A stretch of 50,122 bases of DNA, taken from assembly GCA_035512495.1 (NCBI GenBank), contig DATKDW010000044.1, positions 1 to 50,122 on the forward strand, read 5' to 3'. A model generated the notes under the pieces. The model was not told the origin of the DNA. It ran no database searches and saw only the letters and a list, made by a program, of their open reading frames with translations. Below are positions 32,342 to 40,423 of the stretch, in pieces. This DNA comes from Acidimicrobiales bacterium. GTDB taxonomy: Bacteria; Actinomycetota; Acidimicrobiia; Acidimicrobiales; CADCSY01. The position numbers and the translations under genes were made by a program. Position 1 is the stretch's first letter; every line of letters starts with the position of its first letter.

Positions 32342-32733
32342 GGCTGCGGTGCTTCCTTCCCTGCCCGCCGGCTGGCGAGCGCTCCTCCGAGCAGGCCGCA
32401 GGCGTAGGCCAGCAACCCGTTGAACGCGATCCGGGTGATGCTGACACCATCGCCGCGGATGGTGCGACTCGCCACGCCGATTGCTGCGACCACGACGTAG
32501 CCGGCGAGGGCGGCGAGGGCGCTGGTGGAGTAGGGCGAAGCCGGCGCCCGCCGGGCCGCCAGGTGCCCGCCCACGACGAAGACCACCAGGGTGCCCACGA
32601 AGGCGAGCAGCGACAGCGGGCCCGCCTCGCCGTCGTCGCGAGCCACCACATCGGCGACGGCGAGCGGCAGGGCCACGGCGACGACCACGGTGGCGCCGAG
32701 GGCGACGGCGCGCAGGTCGACAGCCCGGGTCAC
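32338..32733 (-). CDS. Small four-helix membrane protein in glycerol operon
   Basis: A 131-residue protein with about four hydrophobic helices (near residues 8-27, 42-60, 70-90 and 105-122) and a basic C-terminus. There is no family I recognise. GTG 32733 and the stop overlap their neighbours by 4 nt each, so it is translated together with glpK and the FAD oxidase. It is not a GlpF aquaporin (no NPA motif, too short). An accessory role in glycerol or lipid handling is a guess from context. Confidence 0.65.
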   Translation of the reverse strand: MTRAVDLRAVALGATVVVAVALPLAVADVVARDDGEAGPLSLLAFVGTLVVFVVGGHLAARRAPASPYSTSALAALAGYVVVAAIGVASRTIRGDGVSITRIAFNGLLAYACGLLGGALASRRAGKEAPQP

Positions 32734-34250
32734 GGCCAGGCGACCTCACCGAAGGGGCTCGGGAGCCCGAGCTTGCCCGGGTTGAGCACACCGGCGGGGT
32801 CGAGTGCCCCCTTGAGGGCGATGAGCACGTCGAGGCCGCCGCCGAGGGCCTCGGCGACGAAGCGGCTGCGGTTGAGGCCGACCCCGTGGTGGTGGCTGAG
32901 GGCGCCACCGGTGGCCAGCACGGCTCGGGTCCCGGCGTCCCACGCCTCGACGTAGAAGCGCTCCCGGTCGTCGGTCTCGGGGCGGCCGGCGAAGGTGAAG
33001 TAGAGGCAGGCGCCGTCGATGTAGCTGTGCGACTGGTGGGCCGAGGCGACCATGGCGCCGTCGACGGCGAGGATGGCGGCAGTCGTCGCCTCGTAGATCT
33101 CGCCCAGGGCCCCCCACGGGGCGGCGATCTCCATGGTGTCGACCACGAAGCCCTTGCGGGTGAGGCCTTCGAGCGCGCTCACGTCGTTGCGGTGGGACAT
33201 CCACCGGTCGACGAGGCCATCGTCGAGGCGCTCGACGCCGGCACACTCCTCATCGACCACGGCCATGGTGGCGCCGGTCACGTGGGCGTCGCCCTCGTCG
33301 AGGACGAGGAGCACGTGGCGCTCGCCCGTCTCGTAGCTGCGGTGGGACTCGGTGGCGTCGTAGAGGCGCAGCACCGCCGGTGTGGCGCCCCGGCGCAGGA
33401 TGCGACGGCAGGCCTCGAGGCCCTCGGTGAACGAGGCGAAGCCCCACGCGCCCTGGACGGTGGCGGGCGGCACGGGATGGCAGCGCAGGGTGGCCTCGGT
33501 GACGATCCCGAGCGTGCCCTCGGAGCCCACGAAGAGCTGGTTGAGGTCGGGACCGACGGCGGCCCGTGGCGCCCCGCCGGTGCGGATCACCGAGCCGTCG
33601 GCCAAGGCGACCTCCATGCCGACGACCATGTCCTCGATCTTGCCGTAGCGCGTCGAGAGCTGGCCGGCCGATCGGCAGGCCAGCCACCCGCCGACGGTGG
33701 AGAGCGCGATCGACTGCGGCCAGTGCCCGAGGGTGAGGCCGTGGTCCGCCCGGAGGCGGTCCTCGAGGGCGTCGCCAAAGGTGCCGGGGAGCACCGTGGC
33801 GGTGAGAGATGCGTCGTCGACCGACACGATCCCGCTCATGGCGGTGAGGTCGAGGACGACCCCTCCGTGGACGGGGACGCTGGCGCCGCAGACGCCGCTG
33901 CGGCCGCCGGCGGCGGTGACGGGGACGACGGCGTCACTGCACACCCGCAGCACAGCCGCCACCTCGGTGGCGCTGCTGGGGCGGGCGATCACCGAGGGGA
34001 GGCCGGGCACCTGACCCTCGAGCGCCCACTGCATGGCGAGCGGCCACCAGTCGCGACCGGCTTCGGCGAGGCCGCGTGCGTCGGTGGCCTCGACCTCGGC
34101 GCACGCCGCGCGCAGGGCGTCGACGACCTCGGTGCCCACGGCGGCAGCTGGGGTCGAGAGGCGGTTGGTGACGGCGCCGCCCGGCGCCGCCTCGAGGGTG
34201 ATCGGCTCGGTGGGCGTACCGGGGAGGGGTTGGAGGCTCATCGGGGTCAC
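32730..34250 (-). CDS. FAD-binding oxidase, alkylglycerone-phosphate-synthase-like
   Basis: A 506-residue vanillyl-alcohol-oxidase-family flavoprotein. The FAD domain has VIARPSSATEVAAVLRVC and the PP-loop-like VTAAGGRSGVCGAS. GHWPQSIALSTVGGWLACRSAGQLSTRYG and the C-terminal SHHHGVGLNRSR resemble alkyldihydroxyacetonephosphate synthase, which swaps acyl for alkyl on DHAP to start ether lipids. Next to glpD, which makes DHAP, that substrate would fit, but bacterial relatives may be simple 2-hydroxyacid or glycerol-phosphate oxidases. The start is taken as GTG 34250 because it overlaps the glpD stop by 4 nt (GTGA); ATG 34241 is the alternative. Confidence 0.8.
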   Translation of the reverse strand: MTPMSLQPLPGTPTEPITLEAAPGGAVTNRLSTPAAAVGTEVVDALRAACAEVEATDARGLAEAGRDWWPLAMQWALEGQVPGLPSVIARPSSATEVAAVLRVCSDAVVPVTAAGGRSGVCGASVPVHGGVVLDLTAMSGIVSVDDASLTATVLPGTFGDALEDRLRADHGLTLGHWPQSIALSTVGGWLACRSAGQLSTRYGKIEDMVVGMEVALADGSVIRTGGAPRAAVGPDLNQLFVGSEGTLGIVTEATLRCHPVPPATVQGAWGFASFTEGLEACRRILRRGATPAVLRLYDATESHRSYETGERHVLLVLDEGDAHVTGATMAVVDEECAGVERLDDGLVDRWMSHRNDVSALEGLTRKGFVVDTMEIAAPWGALGEIYEATTAAILAVDGAMVASAHQSHSYIDGACLYFTFAGRPETDDRERFYVEAWDAGTRAVLATGGALSHHHGVGLNRSRFVAEALGGGLDVLIALKGALDPAGVLNPGKLGLPSPFGEVAWP

Positions 34251-35947
34251 CGTCCTGCTGGGGTCGTGGTCTGGGGGAGCCCGCTGGCCGCCCGCTGGGC
34301 CATGACCGAGCGCCGGAAGGCCTCGGCCTCGGCCGCGGCCTCGTCCTGGGACCACCCCAGGTCGGGTGCCATCAGCCGGGCGGTCTCATCGGCGGCATCC
34401 GCCGACGCGAGGCCGTCGAGCCACCGCGCGGGCATCCGCCGGGTCAAGACGTCGTCGACCGTGCGGGCCATCTCGTAGCGCACGGCGTACACGACCTCCG
34501 CTCGGACGTAGGGGAGGCCCTCGACGATGGGCTCGCCGAGCGTGGGGTCGGCGGTCACCATGGCCGCCACGGTCCGGGCGTCGCCGCCGTGGCGATGGCT
34601 GAGGTGGTCGAGCAGCTCAGCGGTCACGCCGAGGCGCTCGGCGGCCGACGTCGCCTCCGACACCAGCTCGGTGAAGCCCTCGGCGCCGCGCAGCCGGAGC
34701 TTCTTGGTGCGGGACCGGCCGCCCCGGCCGAGGGCGTCGACCGCGGCGTCGATGGTGTCGGCGGCCATCTTGCGGTAGGTGGTGAGCTTGCCGCCGGTGA
34801 CGGTGATCATCCCCGTCTCCGAGGCGGCGACCTTGTGCCGGCGGGAGAGGTCGGCGGTGCGGCTCTCGGCGTCGGCACCCTTGACGAGGGGGCGGAGGCC
34901 GGCCCACGTGCCGAGCACGTCGTCGGTGCTGAGCGGTTCGGAGACCGAGGCGTTGATCGCCCCGAGGAGGTAGGCGACGTCGTCGGGGGTGCACTGGGGG
35001 TCGTCGAGCGGGCCGTCGTAGTCGGTGTCGGTGGTGCCGACGTAGGTGCGGTCGGGGCCGTCGTCAGCGGTGCCGGCGCCCTTGGCCACGGGCACCACGA
35101 ACACCGACCGCTTGTCCTTGGGCACTGGCACGACCGCGGCGATGTCGTTGCGGACCTTGTCCCACGGCACGGTGATGTGGATCCCCTTGGCCGGCCTGAT
35201 GCTGTCGGGATCGCCGCCCTCGTCGAGGGCCCGGACCTCGTCGCTCCAGACGCCGGTGGCGTTGACCACCACTGAGGCTGCCACCTCGATGTCGGCGCCG
35301 CCTTCCTCGGGGCGGACGGTCACGCCGGCCACCCGGCCGTCGAGGCCCTTGGTGATGCCCACGACGCTGCAACGGTTGGCCACGGCCGCGCCGTGGTCGG
35401 CGGCGGTGCGGGCGAGGGTCAGGGTCAGGCGGGCGTCGTCGGTCTGGGCGTCGTAGTACACGAAGCCGCCGACGACGCGCTCGGCGCGCAGCGTGGGCAT
35501 GTGGGCCAGCGTCTCTTCGGCCGAGATCCGCTGGTGGAGCTTGCCGATGCGGGCTCCGCCGGTGAGGTCGTAGAGCCACAGGGCGCTGTTGAGCGCCTTG
35601 GCCAGCTTGGGGTGGATCACCCCGCCCTTGCCCAGCACCGGGATCAGGAAGGGCAGCAGGCGCACCAGGTGGGGGGCGGTGCGTCGGAGCCTCTGGCGCT
35701 CCGCGAGGGCCTCGTAGACGAGGCGGAACTCCCGCTGCTGGAGGTAGCGCAGCCCGCCGTGGACCAGCTTGGACGACTTGGACGACGTGCCCGAGGCGAA
35801 GTCGTGTCGCTCGACGAGGGCGGTGCGAAGGCCTCGGGAGGCGGCGTCGAGGGCGGTGCCGGCGCCGGTGACGCCGCCACCGACGACGAGCACGTCGAAG
35901 TGCTCGTCGGCGAGGCGTCGCAGCGCCGTGGGACGGTCGAAGGTCAT
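34247..35947 (-). CDS. glpD: Glycerol-3-phosphate dehydrogenase, FAD-dependent
   Basis: A 566-residue enzyme oxidising glycerol-3-phosphate to DHAP and passing electrons to the quinone pool. The Rossmann-type FAD site is DVLVVGGGVTGAGTALDAASR at the N-terminus. SGTSSKSSKLVHGGLRYL is the highly conserved GlpD flavin-contact segment, and VTGGKLTTYRKMA lies late in the dehydrogenase domain. The C-terminal all-helical domain (about 400-540) is complete. ATG 35947 lies 7 nt behind TAGGTT (35960-35955). First gene of the glycerol operon. Confidence 0.94.
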   Translation of the reverse strand: MTFDRPTALRRLADEHFDVLVVGGGVTGAGTALDAASRGLRTALVERHDFASGTSSKSSKLVHGGLRYLQQREFRLVYEALAERQRLRRTAPHLVRLLPFLIPVLGKGGVIHPKLAKALNSALWLYDLTGGARIGKLHQRISAEETLAHMPTLRAERVVGGFVYYDAQTDDARLTLTLARTAADHGAAVANRCSVVGITKGLDGRVAGVTVRPEEGGADIEVAASVVVNATGVWSDEVRALDEGGDPDSIRPAKGIHITVPWDKVRNDIAAVVPVPKDKRSVFVVPVAKGAGTADDGPDRTYVGTTDTDYDGPLDDPQCTPDDVAYLLGAINASVSEPLSTDDVLGTWAGLRPLVKGADAESRTADLSRRHKVAASETGMITVTGGKLTTYRKMAADTIDAAVDALGRGGRSRTKKLRLRGAEGFTELVSEATSAAERLGVTAELLDHLSHRHGGDARTVAAMVTADPTLGEPIVEGLPYVRAEVVYAVRYEMARTVDDVLTRRMPARWLDGLASADAADETARLMAPDLGWSQDEAAAEAEAFRRSVMAQRAASGLPQTTTPAGR

Positions 35948-35954
35948 GTCCGGG

Positions 35955-36012
35955 AACCTACCGGTGCGGGACGCATACTCCCGGTGCGGTGTGACCATTG
36001 TCACGATGGTCA
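35955..36012 (-). promoter_or_regulatory. glpD promoter with nested palindromes
   Basis: The -10 is TAGGTT (35960-35955). Upstream, TGACCAT-N7-ATGGTCA at 35992-36012 is a perfect 7-bp inverted repeat, and inside it GTGAC-CATT-GTCAC (35991-36004) forms a second one. CCGGTGCGG also occurs twice (35961-35969, 35981-35989), spaced 20 nt, two helical turns. The arrangement suggests a ligand-responsive regulator (glycerol-type IclR/GylR or DeoR family, unidentified here). Confidence 0.55.
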
Positions 36013-36109
36013 TCAGAAATGGCCTGCTCGGGTCTTGTCCGCCGGTGGTGGCCTGGTCACACTGATGCGGGCCACAACCGGCAGCGTCGGAAGAGACGGC
36101 AGGGGGGGA

Positions 36110-36394
36110 GTGGCGACCACAGCGGGCAGCAGCGAACGGGAGGCCCTCGTGGTCGAGCTCTTCGGGGACGATCACGTCCCGTCGCGCTTCGAGGGCCGCC
36201 TCCTGCGGACGAGGGAGGTCGCCCTGCTGTTCCAGGTGTCCGAGCGGGCTGTGACCGACTGGGCCCGCAAGGGCCGGATCCCCTCGGTGCGGACGCCGGG
36301 CGGGCACCGGCGCTACCCAGCCGAGCAGGTGCGTTCGCTGCTCATGGCGTCGGAGGGCGGCGCCGAGGCGGCCGAGGGAGGCGCCCAGCTCTAG
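36110..36394 (+). CDS. BldC/MerR-like DNA-binding protein
   Basis: A 94-residue regulator with a single winged helix. LLRTREVALLFQVSERAVTD and RTPGGHRRYPAEQVRSLL match the BldC/excisionase MerR-like domain; the GGHRRY wing is diagnostic. BldC proteins bind direct repeats cooperatively and control development genes in streptomycetes. GTG 36110 is preceded by a run of G (36102-36108) that can act as ribosome site; ATG 36065 is an in-frame alternative adding 15 residues. It is divergent from glpD and could regulate it, but there is no evidence beyond position. Confidence 0.8.
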   Translation: MATTAGSSEREALVVELFGDDHVPSRFEGRLLRTREVALLFQVSERAVTDWARKGRIPSVRTPGGHRRYPAEQVRSLLMASEGGAEAAEGGAQL

Positions 36395-36541
36395 GACGCG
36401 TGCGTCGAGGGGTGCGGCGGGCGTCATCTGGACTCAGCCGACCGGGCTGGTCAATACTGCCACCTCCGCAGCGCGGGTCGATCACGATCCTCGCCGGCCC
36501 TTCCGTACGGCCGTCGACCGCAAGGAACGAACCCCCCCAAG
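36395..36541 (+). promoter_or_regulatory. whiB upstream region
   Basis: A TGGACT -35-like element (36429-36434) is 18 nt from AATACT (36453-36458), giving a leader of about 75-80 nt before whiB. AAGGAAC (36520-36526) lies about 15 nt before the ATG, a distant ribosome site. No riboswitch or clear terminator is seen. Confidence 0.35.
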
Positions 36542-36772
36542 ATGACGAAGAAATGGCGCGAGCACGCAGCGTGCCGGGGAATCGACCCGGACGTCTTCTA
36601 CCCGGTCTCCGACGAGGAGGCCGAGCCAGCGAAGGCCGTGTGCGAGCAGTGCTCCGTCCGCCAGGCGTGCCTCGAGTACGCCCTGACGTCTCGGGAGCGC
36701 GAAGGGGTGTGGGGCGGAGCCACCGAGCGTGAGCGCCGCCGCATCATCCGCCAGCGCCGTCGCACGGCCTGA
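36542..36772 (+). CDS. WhiB-family iron-sulfur transcription regulator
   Basis: A 76-residue WhiB protein. Cys11, Cys34, Cys37 and Cys43 (C-x22-C-x2-C-x5-C) bind the 4Fe-4S cluster. GVWGGATERER contains the G-V-W-G-G turn, and the RRIIRQRRRTA tail is the basic DNA-binding part. WhiB proteins act with the principal sigma factor region 4. The length resembles WhiB1/WhiB2 classes; no AT-hook (WhiB7) is present. trpD begins 4 nt after the stop. Confidence 0.95.
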   Translation: MTKKWREHAACRGIDPDVFYPVSDEEAEPAKAVCEQCSVRQACLEYALTSREREGVWGGATERERRRIIRQRRRTA

Positions 36773-36776
36773 TTCG

Positions 36777-37850
36777 GTGGGCGCGGTCACCCTCTCCGAG
36801 CTCGGTGGGTGGCCGGCTGTCCTGAGGCAGCTGGTGGCGGGCGAGGACCTCACCTCCACCCAGAGCGGGGCCGCCCTGACCGAGGTCCTGGCCGGGCGGG
36901 CCAGCGAGGGCCAGATCGCCGCCCTGGTGATCGGCCTGCGCATGAAGGGCGAGACCGTCGACGAGCTCAGCGGCCTCGTCGCCGCCATGCTCGACGCCTC
37001 CGAGCCGGTCGAGCTCCCGCCGGGGATGTCACCGGTCGATACCTGCGGAACCGGCGGCTCTGCCGCCCGTCGCACCGCTGCGTTCAACGTCTCCACCGTC
37101 GCTGCCATCGTGGTGGCCGGTGCCGGTGCGCCGGTCTGCAAGCACGGTGGGCGGGCGGCCACCGCCACCAGCAGCTCGGCCGACCTGCTCGAGGCACTCG
37201 GCGTCGCCACCGACCTCGGGCCCCGCGGGGTCCGGCGCTGCCTGGAGGAGGTGGGCATGGCGTTCTGCTTCGCCCCCCGCTTCCACCCCGCCATGCGACA
37301 CGCTGCGCCGGTCCGCCGCGACCTCGGGGTGCCGACGGTGTTCAACCTCCTCGGCCCGCTCAGCAACCCGGCCCGGGTGCGACGCCAGGTCCTGGGGGTG
37401 AGCGACCCCTCCCTGGCCGAGAAGGTGGTCGGCGTGCTCCAGGCCCGGGGGGTGGAGCGGGCGCTGGTCGTGTACGGCCACGATGGCCTCGACGAGCTGA
37501 CGGTGACCACCACCTCCACGGTCCACCAGATCGATGGCGACGCGGTGCGGACCTATGTGGTCGATCCCGCCGACCTCGGCATCCCGCGCCACGGTGGCGA
37601 CGTCGCCGGTGGTGATGTCGCCGCCAACGTCGACCTTGCCCGCCGGGTGCTCGACGGCGAGGCCGGGGCGCACCGAGATGTGGTGCTGCTCAACGCCGCC
37701 GCCGGCCTCGTGGCTGCCGGGGTGGCCGACGACCTCCCTGCTGGCCACGCCGCCGCCACCGCGGCGGTCGACTCCGGCGCCGCCGCCCGCACGCTCACCC
37801 GTCTGGCGTCGGTCTCGCACGCCGTGCGCGGCGAGATCGGCGACACCTGA
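36777..37850 (+). CDS. trpD: Anthranilate phosphoribosyltransferase
   Basis: A 357-residue enzyme joining anthranilate and PRPP in tryptophan synthesis. VDTCGTGGSAARRTAAFNVST is the PRPP-binding glycine loop. KHGGRAATATSSSADLLEALG corresponds to KHGNRxxSSxSGSADxLEALG, with the usual Asn replaced by Gly. FAPRFHPAMRHAAPVRRDLG and FNLLGPLSNP are anthranilate-site segments. Start GTG 36777, 4 nt behind whiB; an earlier GTG (36729) would overlap it. No other trp gene is nearby. Confidence 0.93.
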   Translation: MGAVTLSELGGWPAVLRQLVAGEDLTSTQSGAALTEVLAGRASEGQIAALVIGLRMKGETVDELSGLVAAMLDASEPVELPPGMSPVDTCGTGGSAARRTAAFNVSTVAAIVVAGAGAPVCKHGGRAATATSSSADLLEALGVATDLGPRGVRRCLEEVGMAFCFAPRFHPAMRHAAPVRRDLGVPTVFNLLGPLSNPARVRRQVLGVSDPSLAEKVVGVLQARGVERALVVYGHDGLDELTVTTTSTVHQIDGDAVRTYVVDPADLGIPRHGGDVAGGDVAANVDLARRVLDGEAGAHRDVVLLNAAAGLVAAGVADDLPAGHAAATAAVDSGAAARTLTRLASVSHAVRGEIGDT

Positions 37851-37885
37851 GCCTTCTCGGCACGCTCAAGTCGTCGTGGGGCACC

Positions 37886-39616
37886 TCAGCGAGCCAAGAA
37901 GGGCGACGACGTCGCGGGCCGGGCCCGCACGGTGACCCGCTTGGCTGCCGCGCCCCCGGCGACGACGGGCTCGACCGGCTGGAAGCGGGGCAGCGCAACG
38001 ACGGGTGAGGTGAGCTCGCCGTCGCACGACACCACCCGCACCCGGTGGGCCTCCTTGTCGAGCCAGGCGGCAACGCAGGCCACCTCGTCGGCGGCCTCCC
38101 GGTCGAGGGGGGCGCCGGGGACCACGAGGGGTGCCGGCGTGGCGGCCGAGGCCGGCAGCGATGGTTGGTCGCCGACCCACGCCAGCGAGAGGACCCCGCC
38201 GACCAGCTCGGCGCGTGCCCCGTCGGGCAGCGCCACCACGAGCCGACCGGCCCGGCGCAGCCCGTCGAGGCGCCGCTGGCGGGCGATGGCGCCGGCAAGG
38301 GTGGCCGCTCGCTCGCGCATCTCGGCTGCTTCCTCGTAGCGCTCTGCGACGGCCAGGGATCGCATGCGCCCCTCGAGGACTCCGAGGAGGACCGACGGGT
38401 CGACGGTGAGGCCATGCACCACGTGATCGACGATGGCGGCGTAGTCGGCCTCGCTGATGTCACCGGCGCACGGGCAGGTGGCCACCCCGAGCTGGGCAGG
38501 GGCGCACGCCGCGCCGCGGAGCACCCGCGTCGTGGGCCGTGCCGTGCAGCGGCGCAGCGGCGCCGCGCACTCGATGGCGTCGGCCAGGCGACGGGCGGCC
38601 GACGACGACGACAGCGGGCCGAGGTAGAGGGCGCCGTCGTCTCGCACCGCCTTCACGACCGACAGCCTGGGGAAGCGCTCGCCGAGGGTGAGCTTGAGGT
38701 AGGCGTAGCGCCTCCAGGTGGTTGACTGCCGGTTGAACCGGGGCAGGTGACGGTGGATCAGGCGGACCTCGAGCACCGCTGCCTCGAGCGCGCTGGTGGT
38801 GGGGATGTGGTCGACCGAGACGGTCTCGCGCAGCAGCTGGCCGACCTTGCGCCGTTGGTCACCCGAGAAGTAGGAGCGGACCCTCGTCCGGAGGTTCGTC
38901 GCCTTGCCCACGTAGAGGACCCTCCCGCCGCGGTCGCGGAACAGGTACACGCCAGGGGTGCGAGGCAGGCCGTCGGTGAGGCGGAGCTTCCCCGCCTCGG
39001 GGTGGCCCACGATGGTGGGCAGGGAGAGGAGGTCGTCGAGGCCGAGGACCCCGAGGCTGCCTGCCCGCTCGAGCAGCACGTGCAGGAGGTCGCCGGTGGC
39101 GAGGGCGTCGGCGAGCGCCCGGTGGCTTGGCTGGTGGGGGAGCCGGTAGTGCTCGGCGAGCGTGGCGAGCTTGCAGTTGCGGACCTCGTCTCGCACGAGC
39201 CGTCGGGCCAGCGCGCAGGTGTCGACGACCGGGTTGGCCAGCCGCGGGTAGCCGTGCCGGACGAGGGCGGTGTCGAGGAAGGTCACGTCGAAGCGGGCGT
39301 TGTGGGCGACCAGCACCGTGCCCGCCGCGAACTCGAGGAACGACGGCAGCACCGCTTCGATGCGCGGGGCGGGCCGGACCATGGCCTCGGTGATGCCGGT
39401 GAGGACGGTGATGAAGGGGGGCACCGGCGTGCCGGGGTTCACCAGGGTGGCGAACGTACCAACGGACTCGCCGCCCCGCAGCTTGACCGCGCCGATCTCG
39501 GTGATGGCGCAGTCGGCGGCGGAGCCTCCGGTGGTCTCGAGGTCGACCACGCAGAACGTGACGTCGTGGAGAGGGGTGCCGAGGTCGTCGAAGGAGCGCT
39601 GCGCCGGCGCGGGCAT
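37886..39616 (-). CDS. DEDDh exonuclease fused to UvrC-like GIY-YIG nuclease
   Basis: A 576-residue fusion. Residues about 18-185 are a DnaQ-type 3'-5' exonuclease (VVDLETTGG, HNARFDVTFLD, HRALADALAT supply D, E, D and H...D). Residues about 210-300 form a GIY-YIG endonuclease domain (PGVYLFRDRGGRVLYVGKAT, then NLRTRVRSYF). A UvrC-like middle domain follows with CTARPTTRVLRGAACAP and CPCAGDIS. The combination is a known actinobacterial architecture (M. tuberculosis Rv2191 type), thought to act in DNA repair. ATG 39616 is 6 nt behind TAGGGT (39628-39623). Confidence 0.93.
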   Translation of the reverse strand: MPAPAQRSFDDLGTPLHDVTFCVVDLETTGGSAADCAITEIGAVKLRGGESVGTFATLVNPGTPVPPFITVLTGITEAMVRPAPRIEAVLPSFLEFAAGTVLVAHNARFDVTFLDTALVRHGYPRLANPVVDTCALARRLVRDEVRNCKLATLAEHYRLPHQPSHRALADALATGDLLHVLLERAGSLGVLGLDDLLSLPTIVGHPEAGKLRLTDGLPRTPGVYLFRDRGGRVLYVGKATNLRTRVRSYFSGDQRRKVGQLLRETVSVDHIPTTSALEAAVLEVRLIHRHLPRFNRQSTTWRRYAYLKLTLGERFPRLSVVKAVRDDGALYLGPLSSSSAARRLADAIECAAPLRRCTARPTTRVLRGAACAPAQLGVATCPCAGDISEADYAAIVDHVVHGLTVDPSVLLGVLEGRMRSLAVAERYEEAAEMRERAATLAGAIARQRRLDGLRRAGRLVVALPDGARAELVGGVLSLAWVGDQPSLPASAATPAPLVVPGAPLDREAADEVACVAAWLDKEAHRVRVVSCDGELTSPVVALPRFQPVEPVVAGGAAAKRVTVRARPATSSPFLAR

Positions 39617-39727
39617 GACGGGACCCTAGGCGAACGGGTGTTCGGCTGACAAACATGCGTTCGATGCCGAGGGTCGCGGTGAGGCCTGGGCCGGTGGCGT
39701 AGCGGCGCGCAGGTACGCTCGCCGGCG

Positions 39728-39937
39728 ATGCCCACCCGCTACCGGTGCAACGCCTGCGGCAACGTCACCCGCTTCGATGTGACGCTGCGCTGCCGCACAC
39801 GATCGTTCCACCACTACTCAGTCGGCGGCGACCTCGTGGTGGAGGAGACCGAGGTGCTGGAGGAGGAGGTGGAGGACGTCTCCTGCCGCTGGTGCGGGAG
39901 CGGCCGGGCCGTTGAGGCCATCGCCGCCGAGGGCTGA
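39728..39937 (+). CDS. Small zinc-ribbon-like acidic protein
   Basis: A 69-residue protein. CNACG near the N-terminus and CRWCG near the C-terminus can hold one zinc, and another Cys is at CRTR. Between them is a Glu/Val-rich segment (EETEVLEEEVED). ATG 39728 follows TACGCT (39714-39719) after 8 nt, a leaderless start. The function is not recognised. It diverges from the exonuclease gene. Confidence 0.7.
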   Translation: MPTRYRCNACGNVTRFDVTLRCRTRSFHHYSVGGDLVVEETEVLEEEVEDVSCRWCGSGRAVEAIAAEG

Positions 39938-40042
39938 TCGTCGGGCTCCTCGGGCTGCTGGACCTTCGGTGTCACACCCCCTCCGTAGGTTGTGCCGCGG
40001 GCGGATCGATCGGTGGGAGCACCGGAGAGGACAGGTGGCCAG

Positions 40043-40291
40043 ATGGCATCGACGACAGGCAGGTGGGGTGGGGGACCGGTCGAGGAACCGGGCGGCGCCT
40101 CGCTCACGATCGACTGTGCCGACTGCGAGCTGCAGGCCACCCTGGCGTGTGACGACTGCGTGGTCAGCATCATCTGCGGCAGGTCGGCCCACGAGGCCGT
40201 CATCATCGACGTGGCCGAGGTCAGGGCCATGCGCCTGCTCGGGGCCGCGGGGCTCGTCCCCCGGCTCCGCCACGCTCGCCGAACGGGTTGA
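40043..40291 (+). CDS. Small Cys-rich protein (two CxxC pairs)
   Basis: An 82-residue protein with CADC, CDDC and a further Cys (SIIC) in a 26-residue span, followed by a helix rich in Ala/Val/Arg. This suggests a zinc or Fe-S knuckle. ATG 40043 has a GGAGAGGA purine run (40025-40032) upstream, and TAGGTT at 39986-39991 would give a leader of about 45 nt. The sepH gene follows after 132 nt. No family is recognised. Confidence 0.6.
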   Translation: MASTTGRWGGGPVEEPGGASLTIDCADCELQATLACDDCVVSIICGRSAHEAVIIDVAEVRAMRLLGAAGLVPRLRHARRTG

Positions 40292-40423
40292 CCCGGCCAT
40301 CCCCCTCCGGCTCGACGATGTGTCCAGATCGCGCCTGCCCGGGGTCCCCGGAGCCAGCGAATGCTGCTGCTACCGTCGCGGCGCGAATGGCTCGACCAGC
40401 GAGCCCGACGGCCGGGGGATCAC

